Both the position numbers and the translations under genes were made by a program. Positions 22,801 through 33,628 of a stretch of DNA of 64,000 nt are shown here, piece after piece (position 1 is the stretch's first letter; each line of letters starts with the position of its first letter). This stretch comes from Aporrectodea caliginosa (lineage: Eukaryota; Annelida; Clitellata; Crassiclitellata; Lumbricidae), in contig JACEVL010000062.1 in assembly GCA_020284085.1 (NCBI GenBank), positions 2,367,110 through 2,431,109 of the forward strand, read 5' to 3'. The notes under the pieces were generated by a model, which saw only the letters and a program-made list of their open reading frames with translations, was not told the DNA's origin and searched no databases.

Positions 22801-25800
22801 TGGTCACTATCTTCTCGAACAGTTTTAGAAGTAGGAGGCCTATTAAACAGTTCAACATTTTAACAAATACTAAAAAAAGCTTCAGTGATGAACAAAGAAG
22901 AATCTGGCAAATCAGTTTCATTTGTCTTAAACACTCATTATATACACAAATTCAGTAAATGAGAACCTATGGAGCAGATGAATGTTCAGCAGTGGCCAAG
23001 ACAGAGCTTTCCAAAAGCCAGACTTTAATTATAAGCCTTCAAAAATGTTTTAACCCTTTAACGACGAGCTGCCTATGGTTTCTCATACATTTTAGTACGT
23101 GTACGCTCGTCGTTAAAGGGTTAAATGGAGATAAAAAATCCATAGGTTGGGCCCTCTGTGACAGCTGGCTCTGTGTGTGCTGGCACAACGCAACCAAAAT
23201 CATGTAATCCGATAACCATTCTGAACTAGGTTCTTGAAGCAAGAGAGTATGAGAAGATAACCAAAGAAATAATTTAAAAAAAACAATTTCAAGTAATTCA
23301 CCAGTAAAGTCTAGAAACCGAACACTTTAAAACATCTCAAAAACAAGTTTTACTTCCCTGGTATGGTTGAATACAACTAATCCAATCATTGGCCAAGCAC
23401 ATGTTGTAAACATGACATGCTTAACACATTATGCTATGAAACACAAGCTTTACATTACATCTATAGATGCATAGTTAAAATGTTGAGACCGACGCATACT
23501 TGATTCCTATAATTGGATCACTAGGCAGGTCTTCCAGAAGATCGTAAACATAGTTATTGTAGATCTCAACGTAAGACACAAAGACGGCATAGTTATTGTC
23601 AATCTCCAGGTCTTCAATCTTAAAGCTGTCCATGGCCGTCTGCACTGTTGACATGTCGTATTTTTCACTGCCACAAAAAGTAATGTTATTTATCATACAA
23701 AAAAGTAAACAAATTTCAAGTTTTTCAATGGTTGGGTAACCTAACTGGAATATTTTCCCTTTGGATACATATGTCCTTCTGGTCATGGATGCAACATGTA
23801 CATTTAATTCACAGTTGAGTCAACTTTGCTAGGGGCTGAGCTGGGAGAGCTCTTAAGTTTACACCTTGAAGGGTGCTCTGGATGCAAGAATGTATGAGTG
23901 ACAGTTCGTCATAGCAATTCAGTCATTTATGATTTTCATTTCCAAAAGCTCAATAAACGAGACCAGCAAAAGACTGAGAGAAATTCTAAAACATGTCAAC
24001 ATTGGCCAGTCAGTTCTTCTGAATCATCTCCTGCAATACAGTCCAAGGAATACTGAAATAATTTGAATTCAAGCACCCATTTACACCAGAACTTTCTTAT
24101 AATATCCATTCCGTGTTGCTGCCCCCAGGGAATGGAATCGACTACCAATGTTTATCTGTTGCTCAAACTCATTTTCTTCCTTCAAGAAACGCCTCAAAAT
24201 TCACTAAATTTCTTATTGGCCATCAAACATCTGGATATCTATCTGCACTTCCCCTGTCGATTGACTAACCGTGTCTTCGATTCGTATTTCTGTGTGACTT
24301 CGCGCACGTTAAAACTGTTTGTAATAATAATAATACTATGAATTCTGATATAACATAGCTATGAACACAGATCTCATATATGTGACCTGCTCTGGCAAAA
24401 GGAGGTGAAAGTCGCAAATGATAAAAGCGAAGAAATTAACTAAAACACCAATCAGGTATAAATTTTTCGATTGTCGTTTTTTGGCATAAATCAATAAATA
24501 AGATCTTATATTATGTGAAAAGAATATTGATTTAATATTATTTAACCTATTTCGAAACAAATTAATGAAGTTTGCGTAATTAGTAAATAATATCCGGCAA
24601 TTTAATCTCGTTTTTAGGTCAAGTTTCAAGAGTATTTTATGGCCTTCATTCTCTTAGTTCATCCAAGTGTAATACGTCATTGGAAAGTTTATGAATGTGG
24701 CTTGCTAAAAATATCCTGATTTGGAAGGTTTGCCACAGTGATTTCCATATATTTAAAGTTTAAAACACTTAAACTTTGCGATTTACTTAGGGTATTAAAC
24801 CCCATCGTTAGCAACGGAGTCACGTGACTGAACCTGGCCTTCCTATAGGCTGCATTTTCAAGGTCGCGCATATTCAATCACTGTTTACGCGGAGATAAAT
24901 AAATAACGCGTGCATGGAAAAGCGATTTTGATCTTAACTTTCTTGAGATTCTTAATTTATTTCAATTTAAAAATGAGTAACACTGAGAATGGGCGTCGAA
25001 TCGCGCGTTTATTAAACGATGCGACAGCGTGTGGACTTAAAAATTAAAATCTAGCAGAGCTAATAGACGATTATTTTAATGCCGTCGACGATAAGACAAG
25101 AAACTTTGCAGGCGTTTTTCTCGAAATTGTACTTCGGAGTAGGAAAACATTGTAAAATTCATATCTCTGGAACCCGTGAAGATAGAATAATAATTTTTTC
25201 AACATTTTAAAGAGAAATTATCATTTAGCATTATTATCCTAAAATATGAAAAACTATTTTTTGGCCAACAGCGTCCTTTTGCCAGAGCAGGTCACATATT
25301 CGATGGGTCTTCTTTATAATACAGCCTCCTTTAATTCTTCTTATAACCCAGTACTTGATACGACACCCAAGGGACAGTGAACAGCAGAAGCAATCAATAA
25401 AAAAATAGAAATCTTGCCACATCTCATGGGCCTCAATAAATGCCATAGAAAGCACCAGACTGGCTAGGTATGCATCTAAAACAGTCATGCAATGCCTTCA
25501 ACACCTTTCTAGGACAGGTTAAACATAAGTTGCCCTAATATCTCCACACACACAAATAATTAATCTCAATGAACAACCAAAAACTTATCTCAAAATCAAA
25601 GCTGAGACTTAATAACAGACTAAACGAAAACAGACAGAGCAGAAAAGATGATAAGTAATTACCGTGGTTGCGACTGCTTGTTTCCAATTAACTTGGGATT
25701 GATGTCACGTGTCTGACGTTCAAGAAGTGCATCGGCTTCGCTCTGCACGTCAAACCCATTCATTCGATCTGGTTTAAAAACCTTCAACGGCAAAAACACA

Positions 25801-28800
25801 CATCAGTAAAACAGCAAGTACATTAAATTTAAGGTCTGATAAAACTCAAACACTACACACATCTTTTTCTTTTTATAAATATCAACTAACAGTCTATCCT
25901 CATCACTAATATAGCAGTTATCATACTTCCCATTATGCTATACAATATGAGCCTAGGAAGCCATAATGTTCTAAGCTGCCTACAGATGCAGTTAAGCAGC
26001 GTTGACAAACACCGCAATTCATAACAGGTATGTAGCCAGCTATGCATATTTATAACCAAATTATGCAATATGCACATACCTGGAGTTGTCTTCCATTGAA
26101 ATATCCTATATTAAAACCGGAACAGCTGGCTTCTACACAGATAAGTGAATTATGCACTTAAGTGGCACTGACTGTACTGATATGTAACACGTCATTGTCA
26201 TGTTAAGACACAGTGTCACTGCATTGTGTTTGAGGAGGAACGAAGAATTCTGTAACATCTTCACAGAGATCCCAGAAATCCTCAATTTTTATTGGAGGCA
26301 TCAGAAGAATTCAAAGGAAAACTAAACCAAGAACTCAAAAACAATAATGCCTCCATAAATTCAGTCAAAGAAAATATTCTCCTGTTTAGAAAATCTGACC
26401 AAGAAACCTACATATTTTGTGGCCAGCAGCTCTCCAATGCTGCTAAAGATGCAGTCCAGACATCGTGGCAGTATTCCCGGATTCTGTGAAGAGCCATTCA
26501 TCGTGAACGTCTTTCCTGACGATGTCACTCCATATGCAAAGAGAAGGCCTTGAAACAACGCAATAAGACAGCATTAGAAATAGCACCAAGCTTAACCCTT
26601 TAGCAACAACTGTACTAAAAGTGACTGGGAAACCATTCTCAGCTTGTCATTAAAGTGTTAAAGCAATCCATTAAACACATACAGCAGCCAGAAAAAATCT
26701 CCCTTAAAAAGTTCTAAGAAGCTATGCCATAGTATTACAAGCTACACTCTGAGAGTTAAAACATTGCAATGAAACATATAGCATGTACAGAAACACAACG
26801 AGAATTTGCATTACAATGCAAATCAATAAAAAACGTGTATCCATTAAAAAATTAGAATGAAAATGATTCAGCAATGTAGTCCAACCCGCTAGCAATGCCA
26901 ATCAAACAAAATGCAGAATTGGCCAACCAAATTATGCAGAGCAAGCTTTTACAATTTGTTTGAGGAGGAACGAAGAACTCTGCAATATCTTCCCAGAGCT
27001 CCCAGAAATCCTCAGTTTTCTTTTGGAGACATTTTAAGAATTCAAAGAAAAACTCAACTAAGAACTCTAAAAACAATGTCTCCAGAAACCAATGTTCATG
27101 TTCTGCATGAAACTTATTCTAAGACAATTTTTACAAAGTAGTCATTTACATACTTTATAATCACAATTTAACATACTCATACTATTAAATCTTTCAACTC
27201 ATTAATGAGCAAGTATTAAACCTGAAATGAGTTTACAAGTTAGGACTTCGTCAAGAACGCATCTCAGAACTTTAAAGTTTTATTTTACAATACGACAAAC
27301 AACTTACCGTTCTTTCCGTGCAGGAGGTCATCCACAAGAGGAAGGCCAACACTTTCAAACAAAGTCTTCTGCGATGTTTCTTCATCAAAAACATTTTGGA
27401 ATGTGTACTGGAGCTGAAAAAAAACAGTTTCCCGAATATAACATCGAAGTTTCTTCAGTCTGGACACATAAATTCACAGGAAAATATAAATTTAGAACTC
27501 AAAACATCAAGTTCTCAGATCCTTTCTTTGCTTATATTATACACAATCAACCAGAAACATTCTCAGTTCAGCTTTTAACCATTTCATGACAATTAACTAT
27601 GGACAAGGATAACACAAACAAGAAAAATTTAATTCCTTCAAAATCATAAAATGATATTGTAATTCATGCAATTAGTTAAAATCACCATTCGGTCGATGGT
27701 ATTAATCAACTGTGTGACATACTCCGTTTCTCAACATTACTACAGAATGGCTGGCATGGAAGGCTCAAACTCAATCTACTTGGAACCACAGACTCCAATA
27801 AAACCATAGGTTCAGGGCCTCCACTCAAAATGTTGACAATTTGGCACAAATAGGTCTGAATCTAAGTTAGAAAAACTGCCACAGGATTCTACAACTAAAG
27901 TCTTAAAGAACGTACCTCTTTATATGCAGCACCATTACGTAGTGTCTGAAAGCTCTGGAACAGAAAATTGTTAAAAGTAAACCAAACATCTTCATACAAA
28001 GACAAATATGAAAACTTTATACAAAGAGCACTCCCTTAAGCTAGCCATGAGAGGCACCCACGGGTTTGAAGTGTTACCAGCATCATTTTTCTTAGTCTCA
28101 TCATACAAGGGCAGGTGGCCAGTTCTCTTCGTCGTCGCCCGATCTTCCCACTGAAAATGTACAGTCAGTGTACTCATTACACTAAGTTTGCTGGGGGCAC
28201 ACGTGAAGCCGAAATCATGAAGAACATTTCTTCCCTGGCAGGGATTTGAAACCCCAACCTGGAAAGGGGGTTACCAGTATGGTGATTCTGAGTGTCACAG
28301 TCTCAGATAGTTCAAGTCTTTTGGGTTATGTCCAGCGCACATGTTGTCGGGTGCATCAATCACTCTTTGCAATGCACACTCTTGTTGCTCATGGAATGCA
28401 TGGTCCTCATCTACATGATGTGGTAAGGGCCACAACACTGGCCAGGATGCTATATGCCTCCCCAACTTGGTAGGGCTTTATTGGCCAGAGCGACCGGGAC
28501 CGGCTCCAATCCATCATGCGCCACCTTATCTAATTCCATTACCTCCCTGAGGATACTCCCTCCTTTGAACAGCTATGTGCTGCGGCGGATTTCAGCCTAA
28601 CGGATGGGGGCCATGTACTACATGACCTGCTCCCATCGGTCAAAGCCGCCTCCAATCTCCCCCCATGTCCATACCAGCACAATCCCTCCAGCAGATGGCA
28701 TGATGAGGAAAACTTTCATCATTAGGATGACATATCAGAATTAGAATAATAATGTAGGATTTGAGAGCACTGGACTGTCTTGATCTTCTCAATGAATGAT

Positions 28801-31800
28801 TGATTGATGTATGTTTATGTTTATTACCATGTCTGTACACCAAAATGTAGATAGCACTTGGTCAATGAAAGAATATTCTCATAATTCACAGTCCAGCATG
28901 CTAACCATTAGACTACATGCACTCCATATAAATGTATAAAGAGAATGTCTCAATAACCCCATAATAACAATCTTGAGCAGTGATACATAAATACAATTTT
29001 GACAAGAAATTCCTTTAACTATCAGGAAACCCCGAGATAATGCAGCAATTTCTTTACTGGTTGATTTTCAAGCTCTTCAGTAACTGTGAGACTAATAACC
29101 AATGCAACTTCAGATTAAAACCAGACAAAACAAGGAAGTCAAGGATACCTCTAAAGGAGAGAGAACCACAGTAGTCTGATTCTGACGTCTGATGCAGGCT
29201 GGATCACTGGAGCTATCCAATGGTCGAATTCGACAGAAAACCTGTAAGCAATTACGTTCAATCATTCATTCAATCATTAACTCACTCATTTATTGTAAGC
29301 AAACATGTGTTTCTTACTCTAAACACATTTTGAAACGAATAAACTATAATTCATGAAAATTAAAAACTCAGCATAGTAAAGTGGTCAAAAAGCATTACAG
29401 GAACCTAACCTTGAAATGTTTTCTTCCATCCATAATTGCTCGGTTTTAGATAAAATATTGCTTCCTAAAGAGAGACAATACTTAGAGAGACGTCGCTCAT
29501 TTTCAGTTCAATGAACTTTAGTTTTGAGAGACAAAGCCCTAGGATTTGGGTCTCTTGACTAAATGGCAACCCCAGCAACAATAACATATTCATGCATTCA
29601 GAATCAACCCTATTGGTAAAAGGAAACATTAACAATAAAATATATATCAAGATATGTTTAAAAACCTTCAGATTCAAGTAAAACTGATATTATGACTAAA
29701 TAATTACCAGGTAATTTCAAATCATACTAATATTGCCTCAAAGCAATACCTTTATTAACCTTTTAGGCCTATCAATTTATACAACAGACTCAAATACTGA
29801 GTAGGCCTACTAGTATAGCACCATAGCAAGCAAGCTACTTCTGTGGTCTGTTACAGTTACTATCGCATGAGCAAATGTACCTCACCTAATAATCACTTTA
29901 ACATATATAATTTATTTATAATCAGATTTTTGCCTTAAAATGTTTCAAAATTCACTTTCTCACCTCTACATTGTCTGATTGCTGTTTGGACAAATTTCTC
30001 CTAAGTGGCTTCCTTGGGGTTTTACCAACGTTGACCCCCTTTCTACAAATGGCAGAAAACTGTGAACCTTAACATACAAGAAACAATAACATTGTTCACA
30101 CAGGCGGGTGGCAACTTGACTTTGTTGATATGTTGCTGACTGGTTTAGGGAAGTTTTGCTATTAAACTGAGCTGGGGATACAGCACCAGAATACAATGAA
30201 GCACTTATCTGCTCACAGCCAGGCATAACCTTCAGGCATGAATTAATACCCATTAGGGGTATAGACATATGATATACAATATAATACAACTGTAGGCCCT
30301 ATTTGATATTTTCCTCCTTCTAAAGTTCGGAAGTGCACACGACAGAAATCAATGGCGCAGAGCAATTGTGAGTGAAGGACTTGCTCAAAGCCCTACACAG
30401 TAACTGTTTAAGGCAATGCGCTTGAACCCATTCTCTCCGTGTTACAGGTCGAGGGCTCAAACCAACTGGTCACCACTCTACTTGAAGCTGCAACATAATT
30501 TTTTTAAATTGCCATTTTTGCATCACTTCACCCGGAGGAAAACTGCAAAGTGTAGTAAACAGGCAGTCAATGAAGCTGACAAAGGCTGCCTACCAACTCT
30601 GCAGAACAAGCAGAGCTTCGAATACAAGTGATATACTCTAAGCATTGCAAATTTCATTTTGAAAATTTCCTGGGTAAAATTGCAGATTTGAATCATTAAA
30701 GTAAAAACAATATGGCCACTCAGACAGCAAGAGAAATATAATGCTGCACTCTGAACACCAATAATCATAAAATAACAACAACAAAGTAACATCAGAGATA
30801 AGAAATCAAGCTTTTTACTTAGAGATTGTTCTGGTATGTTTAAATTAAAAACACAAAAATTACAAAGAAGGCCCATATGAAAAACATAACTTTGCAATAG
30901 AACACCGAATTTATGCTGCTAAGGCGAGAGATTGCTGCAGCGAATGCATTTGTGAAATGTTTTCAACAGCAGTGATCGCAATTGTAAATGCGACGGTTTT
31001 TACACCGAGTGACACTTGGTGTAAAAGTGCCTGATTGCATTCGAAGGGGCACGGGTAAAATGCTGATTTGCTGATTGGTTTAGGGTAAAATGCTGATTAG
31101 AAAATGCTGACTGGTCAGCATTTTACCTACCAGCCAAATCAGCATATCAAAGGGTAAAATGCTGATTGAAATCCAGGCATGTAGGCCTACTGATCAAAAG
31201 TCAATACAATATTGTTTTAATTAACAAGTATGAAGCTGTTACTTTAGAGATTGAAGTCCAAGCAAGCAGTGATCAAAGAAGACATGTACACTTTGTTGTT
31301 TTCAATATTGTTTTAATTAACAAATATGACGCTGTTAATTAAGAGATTGAAATCCAAGCATAGTGATCAAACAAGACAGTTCACTTTGTTGTCTTCAATA
31401 GGGTATTTTAATCAACAAATACAAACTTTTACAAGTCTATAAATACCCCCAAATAATTGTGCAGTTTATTATAAATTTTGGAGAGTTCACACACATTGGA
31501 TTGGAACAATTGCAGTCACGAGTGATATCTACAAGTGTTTTAATAGTCAATCAGTAAATGCAATTGTTAACCGACTGAAGGGTGGATCAATTCTTCATTA
31601 TTCGTTGTCAGAAGATTTTAAGAAGGATGATTGGAAAGTAGATCTTTGGTGTTTTTGTTGATCAGCAAAAGAAAGAAAATTTGGCAGTGGTCTATGTGAC
31701 AGAATGTATTACCAGATCTATGATGGTCCCAAGTCATGGAGCAAGTGCTTCACCAAAACAGCTTATTTTCGAAAGGATTGTCCAAATTCTGTCGTCATAA

Positions 31801-32555
31801 TAATAATAAATGTAGTAATAATACATGTAATTGATCAATAATAAAAGACCGATTGTTACATTCTGTTGTTACAATCAGCATTTTCTAATCAGCATTTTAC
31901 CCACCAATCAGCATGACCAATCAGCATTTTTGTAATCAGCATTTTACCCCTAACCAATCAGCAAATCAGCAATCAGCATTTTACCCGTGCCCCATTCGAA
32001 GCCCTACATGTTCAGAGTTGGTAGGCAGCCTTTGTCAGCTTCATTGACTGCCTGTCTGAATTGTGGATCACTGGAACCGGCTATCACAGGAAACAGTATC
32101 TGCACCAAGCTTTAGCACCTTCAAACAGAAACCAGACCGTTGATAGAACGATATAGGCACTAAAAGCTTATGTAGCTTACTTAGCCTATTAACTGTAACT
32201 GCAACTGTGAATAATATGGCAAGCCTATAGTATCGGGGGCTGATGGAAATAGTGCGTAAAAGAAAGTTTACCGGCGTCGTGAGTGTCGGTTAGGGTCAGG
32301 TTAGGTGTCGTGAGGGTCAGGAAAAGGGTTAGTGCCATCCGGGAAGATGAAAGAGACAATTATAAACTTTCCTCCATATTTTTTATAAGTTTTGAAGGAG
32401 ATTTTGAAAATTCCGGAAAAATTTTTTTTTACAAAATAATTGGCCGCCATGGTGACAGATTTAAAAATGTTAATGGACGGTAAAGGGGTTAAGGCAGGTA
32501 ACATAACGAAAATGTTCACTTACTGTGCGCTGAACGGGGTCTTTGTTTTGTCCAT
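13897..32555 (-). CDS. KIF23: Kinesin-like protein KIF23 (MKLP1, ZEN-4/Pavarotti family), 22 coding exons, 897 aa
   Basis: Kinesin-6 subunit of centralspindlin, which bundles the spindle midzone and drives cytokinesis with RACGAP1. Exons (minus): 32524-32555, 29964-30042, 29149-29241, 27916-27954, 27308-27413, 26412-26548, 25663-25781, 23500-23667, 22727-22839, 21702-21823, 20605-20707, 19826-19905, 19346-19465, 18782-18926, 18378-18439, 18048-18150, 17290-17498, 17015-17125, 16040-16369, 15232-15465, 14520-14605, 13897-13999. All boundaries are GT-AG and every phase fits. Motor: P-loop GVTSSGKT (residues 123-130), switch I NAESSRSH (308-315), switch II DLAGSER (350-356). Exons 17-18 (541-647) are a charged coiled coil. 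The C-terminal block RRSRSSD...DHKPAG and RKRLSS near 864 match the family tail, where a homologous RKRRSS site is an Aurora B target and nuclear signal in vertebrates. Exon 1 was chosen because its ATG, GTAAGT donor and phase 2 all fit. Vertebrate KIF23 is 856-960 aa. Confidence 0.96.
14086..14260 (-). mobile_element. Diverged SINE-like copy with shared 3' tail
   Basis: Contains ACTTATATAACGCCCCTTCA and GGAGCGCTCCCAGGCC on the plus strand, matching the elements at 8366 and 52655. It lies in the last KIF23 intron. Confidence 0.55.
15650..15720 (-). pseudogene. Partial duplicate of KIF23 exon 20 in the preceding intron
   Basis: On the minus strand an acceptor-like TTTTTCAG is followed by codons for KPLVGKMK and then a stop. 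This repeats the first 24 bases of the true exon 20 (15232-15465, KPMVGKMK). It then jumps to CTTCTTACCCACC, which matches the middle of the same exon (KYLLTHQ). So it is an internally deleted exon copy ~200 bp upstream in gene sense. Including it would truncate the protein, so it is presumably not used. Confidence 0.65.
21204..21609. mobile_element. TGTGACC-ended MITE
   Basis: Left end TGTGACCCAAGGAACC, followed by AGGAGTCAGATGTTG. The right end is the inverse: GACATCCGACTCATTTTGAT, then CCCTGGGTCACA. About 406 bp, AT-rich interior with AAATTTTTTGC/AAAATTTGG repeats and no coding frame. It sits in the KIF23 intron next to the switch I exon. The terminal heptamer TGTGACC is shared with the longer element at 24381. 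Confidence 0.7.
22315..22440. mobile_element. SINE core fragment
   Basis: GGCACTGAGCAACTGTGAG followed by ACTTGCTCAAAGGCCC and an ACTCGTACTCTGC block. Homologous to 30325-30475 and 53155-53330 and to the middle of the complete SINE at 44480-44757. KIF23 intron. Confidence 0.5.
23050..23124. mobile_element. TTAA-type mini-hairpin MITE, well preserved
   Basis: TTAACCCTTTAACGACGAGC at the left and CTCGTCGTTAAAGGGTTAA at the right make near-perfect inverted arms, with TTAA at each edge. 75 bp in total, in a KIF23 intron. TTAA edges and CCCTTT ends are typical of piggyBac-type non-autonomous elements; that assignment is inference. Confidence 0.85.
24050..24345 (+). pseudogene. LINE ORF2 C-terminal fragment (WNRLP type)
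   Basis: The plus strand encodes EWNRLP, then [13 protein letters not shown] and a stop, followed by an ATA microsatellite. A WN-x-LP motif before a basic FKxxLK segment is the usual end of CR1/L2-like LINE polymerases. It is 5'-truncated and lies in a KIF23 intron, antisense to the gene. Confidence 0.65.
24381..25296. mobile_element. TA-flanked DNA transposon derivative, TIR TGTGACCTGCTCTGGC
   Basis: TGTGACCTGCTCTGGCAAAA at the left is repeated inverted at the right (TTTTGCCAGAGCAGGTCACA). Both sides are bordered by TA. 916 bp; no transposase frame survives. A 2-bp TA target suggests a Tc1/mariner-like mechanism, which is inference. Confidence 0.75.
26227..26362. repeat. Duplicated intronic segment, copy 1
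   Basis: GTTTGAGGAGGAACGAAGAA followed by about 115 bp is repeated at 26957-27087 at roughly 80% identity by eye. The two copies are direct repeats on either side of the KIF23 P-loop exon (26412-26548). Confidence 0.75.
26592..26661. mobile_element. TTAA-type mini-hairpin MITE
   Basis: TTAACCCTTTAGCAACAACT at the left, CAGCTTGTCATTAAAGTGTTAA-like right arm, TTAA at both edges. 70 bp, in a KIF23 intron. Confidence 0.75.
26957..27087. repeat. Duplicated intronic segment, copy 2
   Basis: Direct-repeat partner of 26227-26362. It shares GAGGAGGAACGAAGAA, CCCAGAAATCCTCA and AGAATTCAAAG blocks. Confidence 0.75.
28018..28275 (-). mobile_element. tRNA-derived SINE, family A, minus copy
   Basis: Read on the minus strand it has GGGGTTTCAAATCCCTGCC (B box), GTACACTGACTGTACATTTT, GATGAGACTAAGAAAAATGA and ATGGCTAGCTTAAGGGAGTG, matching the copies at 6251 and 61337. 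It is in the KIF23 intron and abuts a LINE fragment. Confidence 0.8.
28276..28690 (+). pseudogene. LINE reverse transcriptase C-terminal fragment
   Basis: The plus strand reads [19 protein letters not shown], a stop, then [18 protein letters not shown], a stop, and [19 protein letters not shown]. The same region on the minus strand at 39776-40062 reads YDVVRSTTVNRMLYCS, then FLPKSFPTFEELCKKAD, so both come from one LINE family. Two stops interrupt this copy. It is antisense within a KIF23 intron. Confidence 0.75.
30325..30475. mobile_element. SINE core fragment
   Basis: CAGAGCAATTGTGAGTGAAG, ACTTGCTCAAAGCCCTACAC and GTTACAGGTCGAGGGCTCAA recur at 53155-53330. KIF23 first intron. Confidence 0.55.
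30559..30622. repeat. Left arm of a large inverted repeat
   Basis: The 43 bases at 30559-30601 are the exact reverse complement of 32013-32055. Similarity continues inward to GCTTCGAAT, which is the target site into which the element 31047-31993 inserted on the other arm. In KIF23 intron 1. Confidence 0.85.
31047..31993. mobile_element. 947-bp non-autonomous DNA transposon with sub-terminal AATGCTGATT arrays
   Basis: Begins GGGCACGGGTAAAATGCTGA and ends with its exact inverse. It is flanked by exact 8-bp duplications ATTCGAAG (31039-31046 and 31994-32001). The motif AATGCTGATT or a close variant recurs about a dozen times in inverted sets near both ends, as transposase-binding arrays do. The interior has two diverged ~110 bp repeats (GTTTTAATTAACAA...AGAGATTGAA) and no intact frame. 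An 8-bp duplication fits hAT, P or Merlin; the GGG end leans away from classical hAT. It sits in KIF23 intron 1. Confidence 0.9.
31994..32055. repeat. Right arm of a large inverted repeat
   Basis: Partner of 30559-30622, with 43 exactly matching bases at 32013-32055. Confidence 0.85.
32060..32150 (+). pseudogene. LINE ORF2 C-terminal scrap
   Basis: The plus strand reads [20 protein letters not shown], the WN-x-L plus FKxK ending seen in CR1/L2-like elements. About 30 codons only. Confidence 0.5.
32225..32345. mobile_element. Telomere-like repeat element, half copy
   Basis: CTATAGTATCGGGGGCTGAT at the left equals the terminal repeat of the element at 47186-47354. It then carries GTCGGTTAGGGTCAGGTTAG and GTCGTGAGGGTCAGG. 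The opposite end was not found. It lies about 200 bp inside KIF23 intron 1. Confidence 0.65.
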
Positions 32556-33628
32556 CCTTCCCAACAACGATAGAGGCGTCAGAGACTATCAAACAACTAG
32601 TTCAATTTATGAACGTTCATAGTAGAGCAAAGTTAAAGTTGGTGCTATCAGCTTCATCGAGGTTTAAATTAAATAATGCAACCATTTGAAACTTTTAAAA
32701 CCAAAGACTTTCAAACACTCCGCCAACACGGACACCACGTGAGGGTAAATTCGTAAGTTGAAAAGCTTGGGTAGCCAGTGCTTGTTGGTATGTAAGTAAG
32801 TAATATATGTATTATACATTAAAATAATGTCCTCAGTTAAAAATGCATTTAGTATAGTCAGGGGTGTAGACGAGCCGGAGCGGTCCGGAGCAGCGTTCCG
32901 GTACTTATTATTTAGCCGGAGCCAGTGTTTAATCTAGACACGTGTCTTGGGTGGGAAAGTTCCCCTAGGATCGAGTTTTCCCACGCAGAAAAATTAAAGA
33001 CTGGCCCTTGAAAAAGTGTTCTTACTACCCCCCCTCGAAAATTTAAAAAGTCAGTCGTGTTGGTACTTCAAAATTTTACGTCTACACCACTGAGTATAGT
33101 CGGTTATAAATTACTTCATCATCATCATATTATGTTCATTTATTGTGTTAACAACAGACATAATGCTGTAGGCGTACATAGAAAAAATAGATATAGTATG
33201 GAGTAGGCTATCATGGTAGGCCTACGGTATTTATAAGGATTGAGTACCGCGGTAGCTTTTACAGTCAGATAATCAGAGACGGACCATGCAGACAGACAGA
33301 ATGATCACGATTCATTGTTCTATACACAATAAGATTTACAAAGACATGGGCACTATCGTCGAGTACTCTCAGATCCTTAGTTTACTTTACTTCGGTCCTC
33401 AGAAGGAGTTACTGACATACTTAGTGTTATAGAGAAGCTATAGCCTATACATATACAGCTAGGGCACTCCATTTACAAACCATGCAATTATAAGAGATAC
33501 TAATTTTTAAAAGTAAGTAAGTAAGTAAGTGTGTTCTTTATTAAACGCTGGCAAACGCACGGCGCTGTAGGGCCTACATACAAAGTTATACAAAGTTATC
33601 AAATAGTAGAGAAAAAGTTAGTAAATAG
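32556..33628. other. KIF23 5' flank with a hAT MITE
   Basis: Presumed promoter and 5' UTR of KIF23 next to 32555; no TATA box stands out. Further right are the MITE 32859-33092, two TAGGCCTA palindromes and a GTAA-run retroposon tail at 33513-33580. No gene recognised. Confidence 0.5.
32859..33092. mobile_element. hAT-type MITE with exact 8-bp target duplication
   Basis: Starts CAGGGGTGTAGACG and ends CGTCTACACCACTG. It is flanked by AGTATAGT on both sides (32851-32858 and 33093-33100). 234 bp, non-coding. CAGNGG termini and the 8-bp duplication identify hAT. Confidence 0.92.

Noticed and set aside
32430..32460. Alternative KIF23 start ATGGCGGCC on the minus strand at 32449
   Set aside because: Its only nearby donor gives phase 0, which does not fit the phase-2 entry of exon 29964-30042; the ATG at 32555 with a GTAAGT donor fits.
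13897..32555. KIF20 (the other kinesin-6) as identity of the kinesin gene
   Set aside because: The C-terminal blocks ([37 protein letters not shown]) match the KIF23/MKLP1 tail as I know it and have no counterpart in KIF20.
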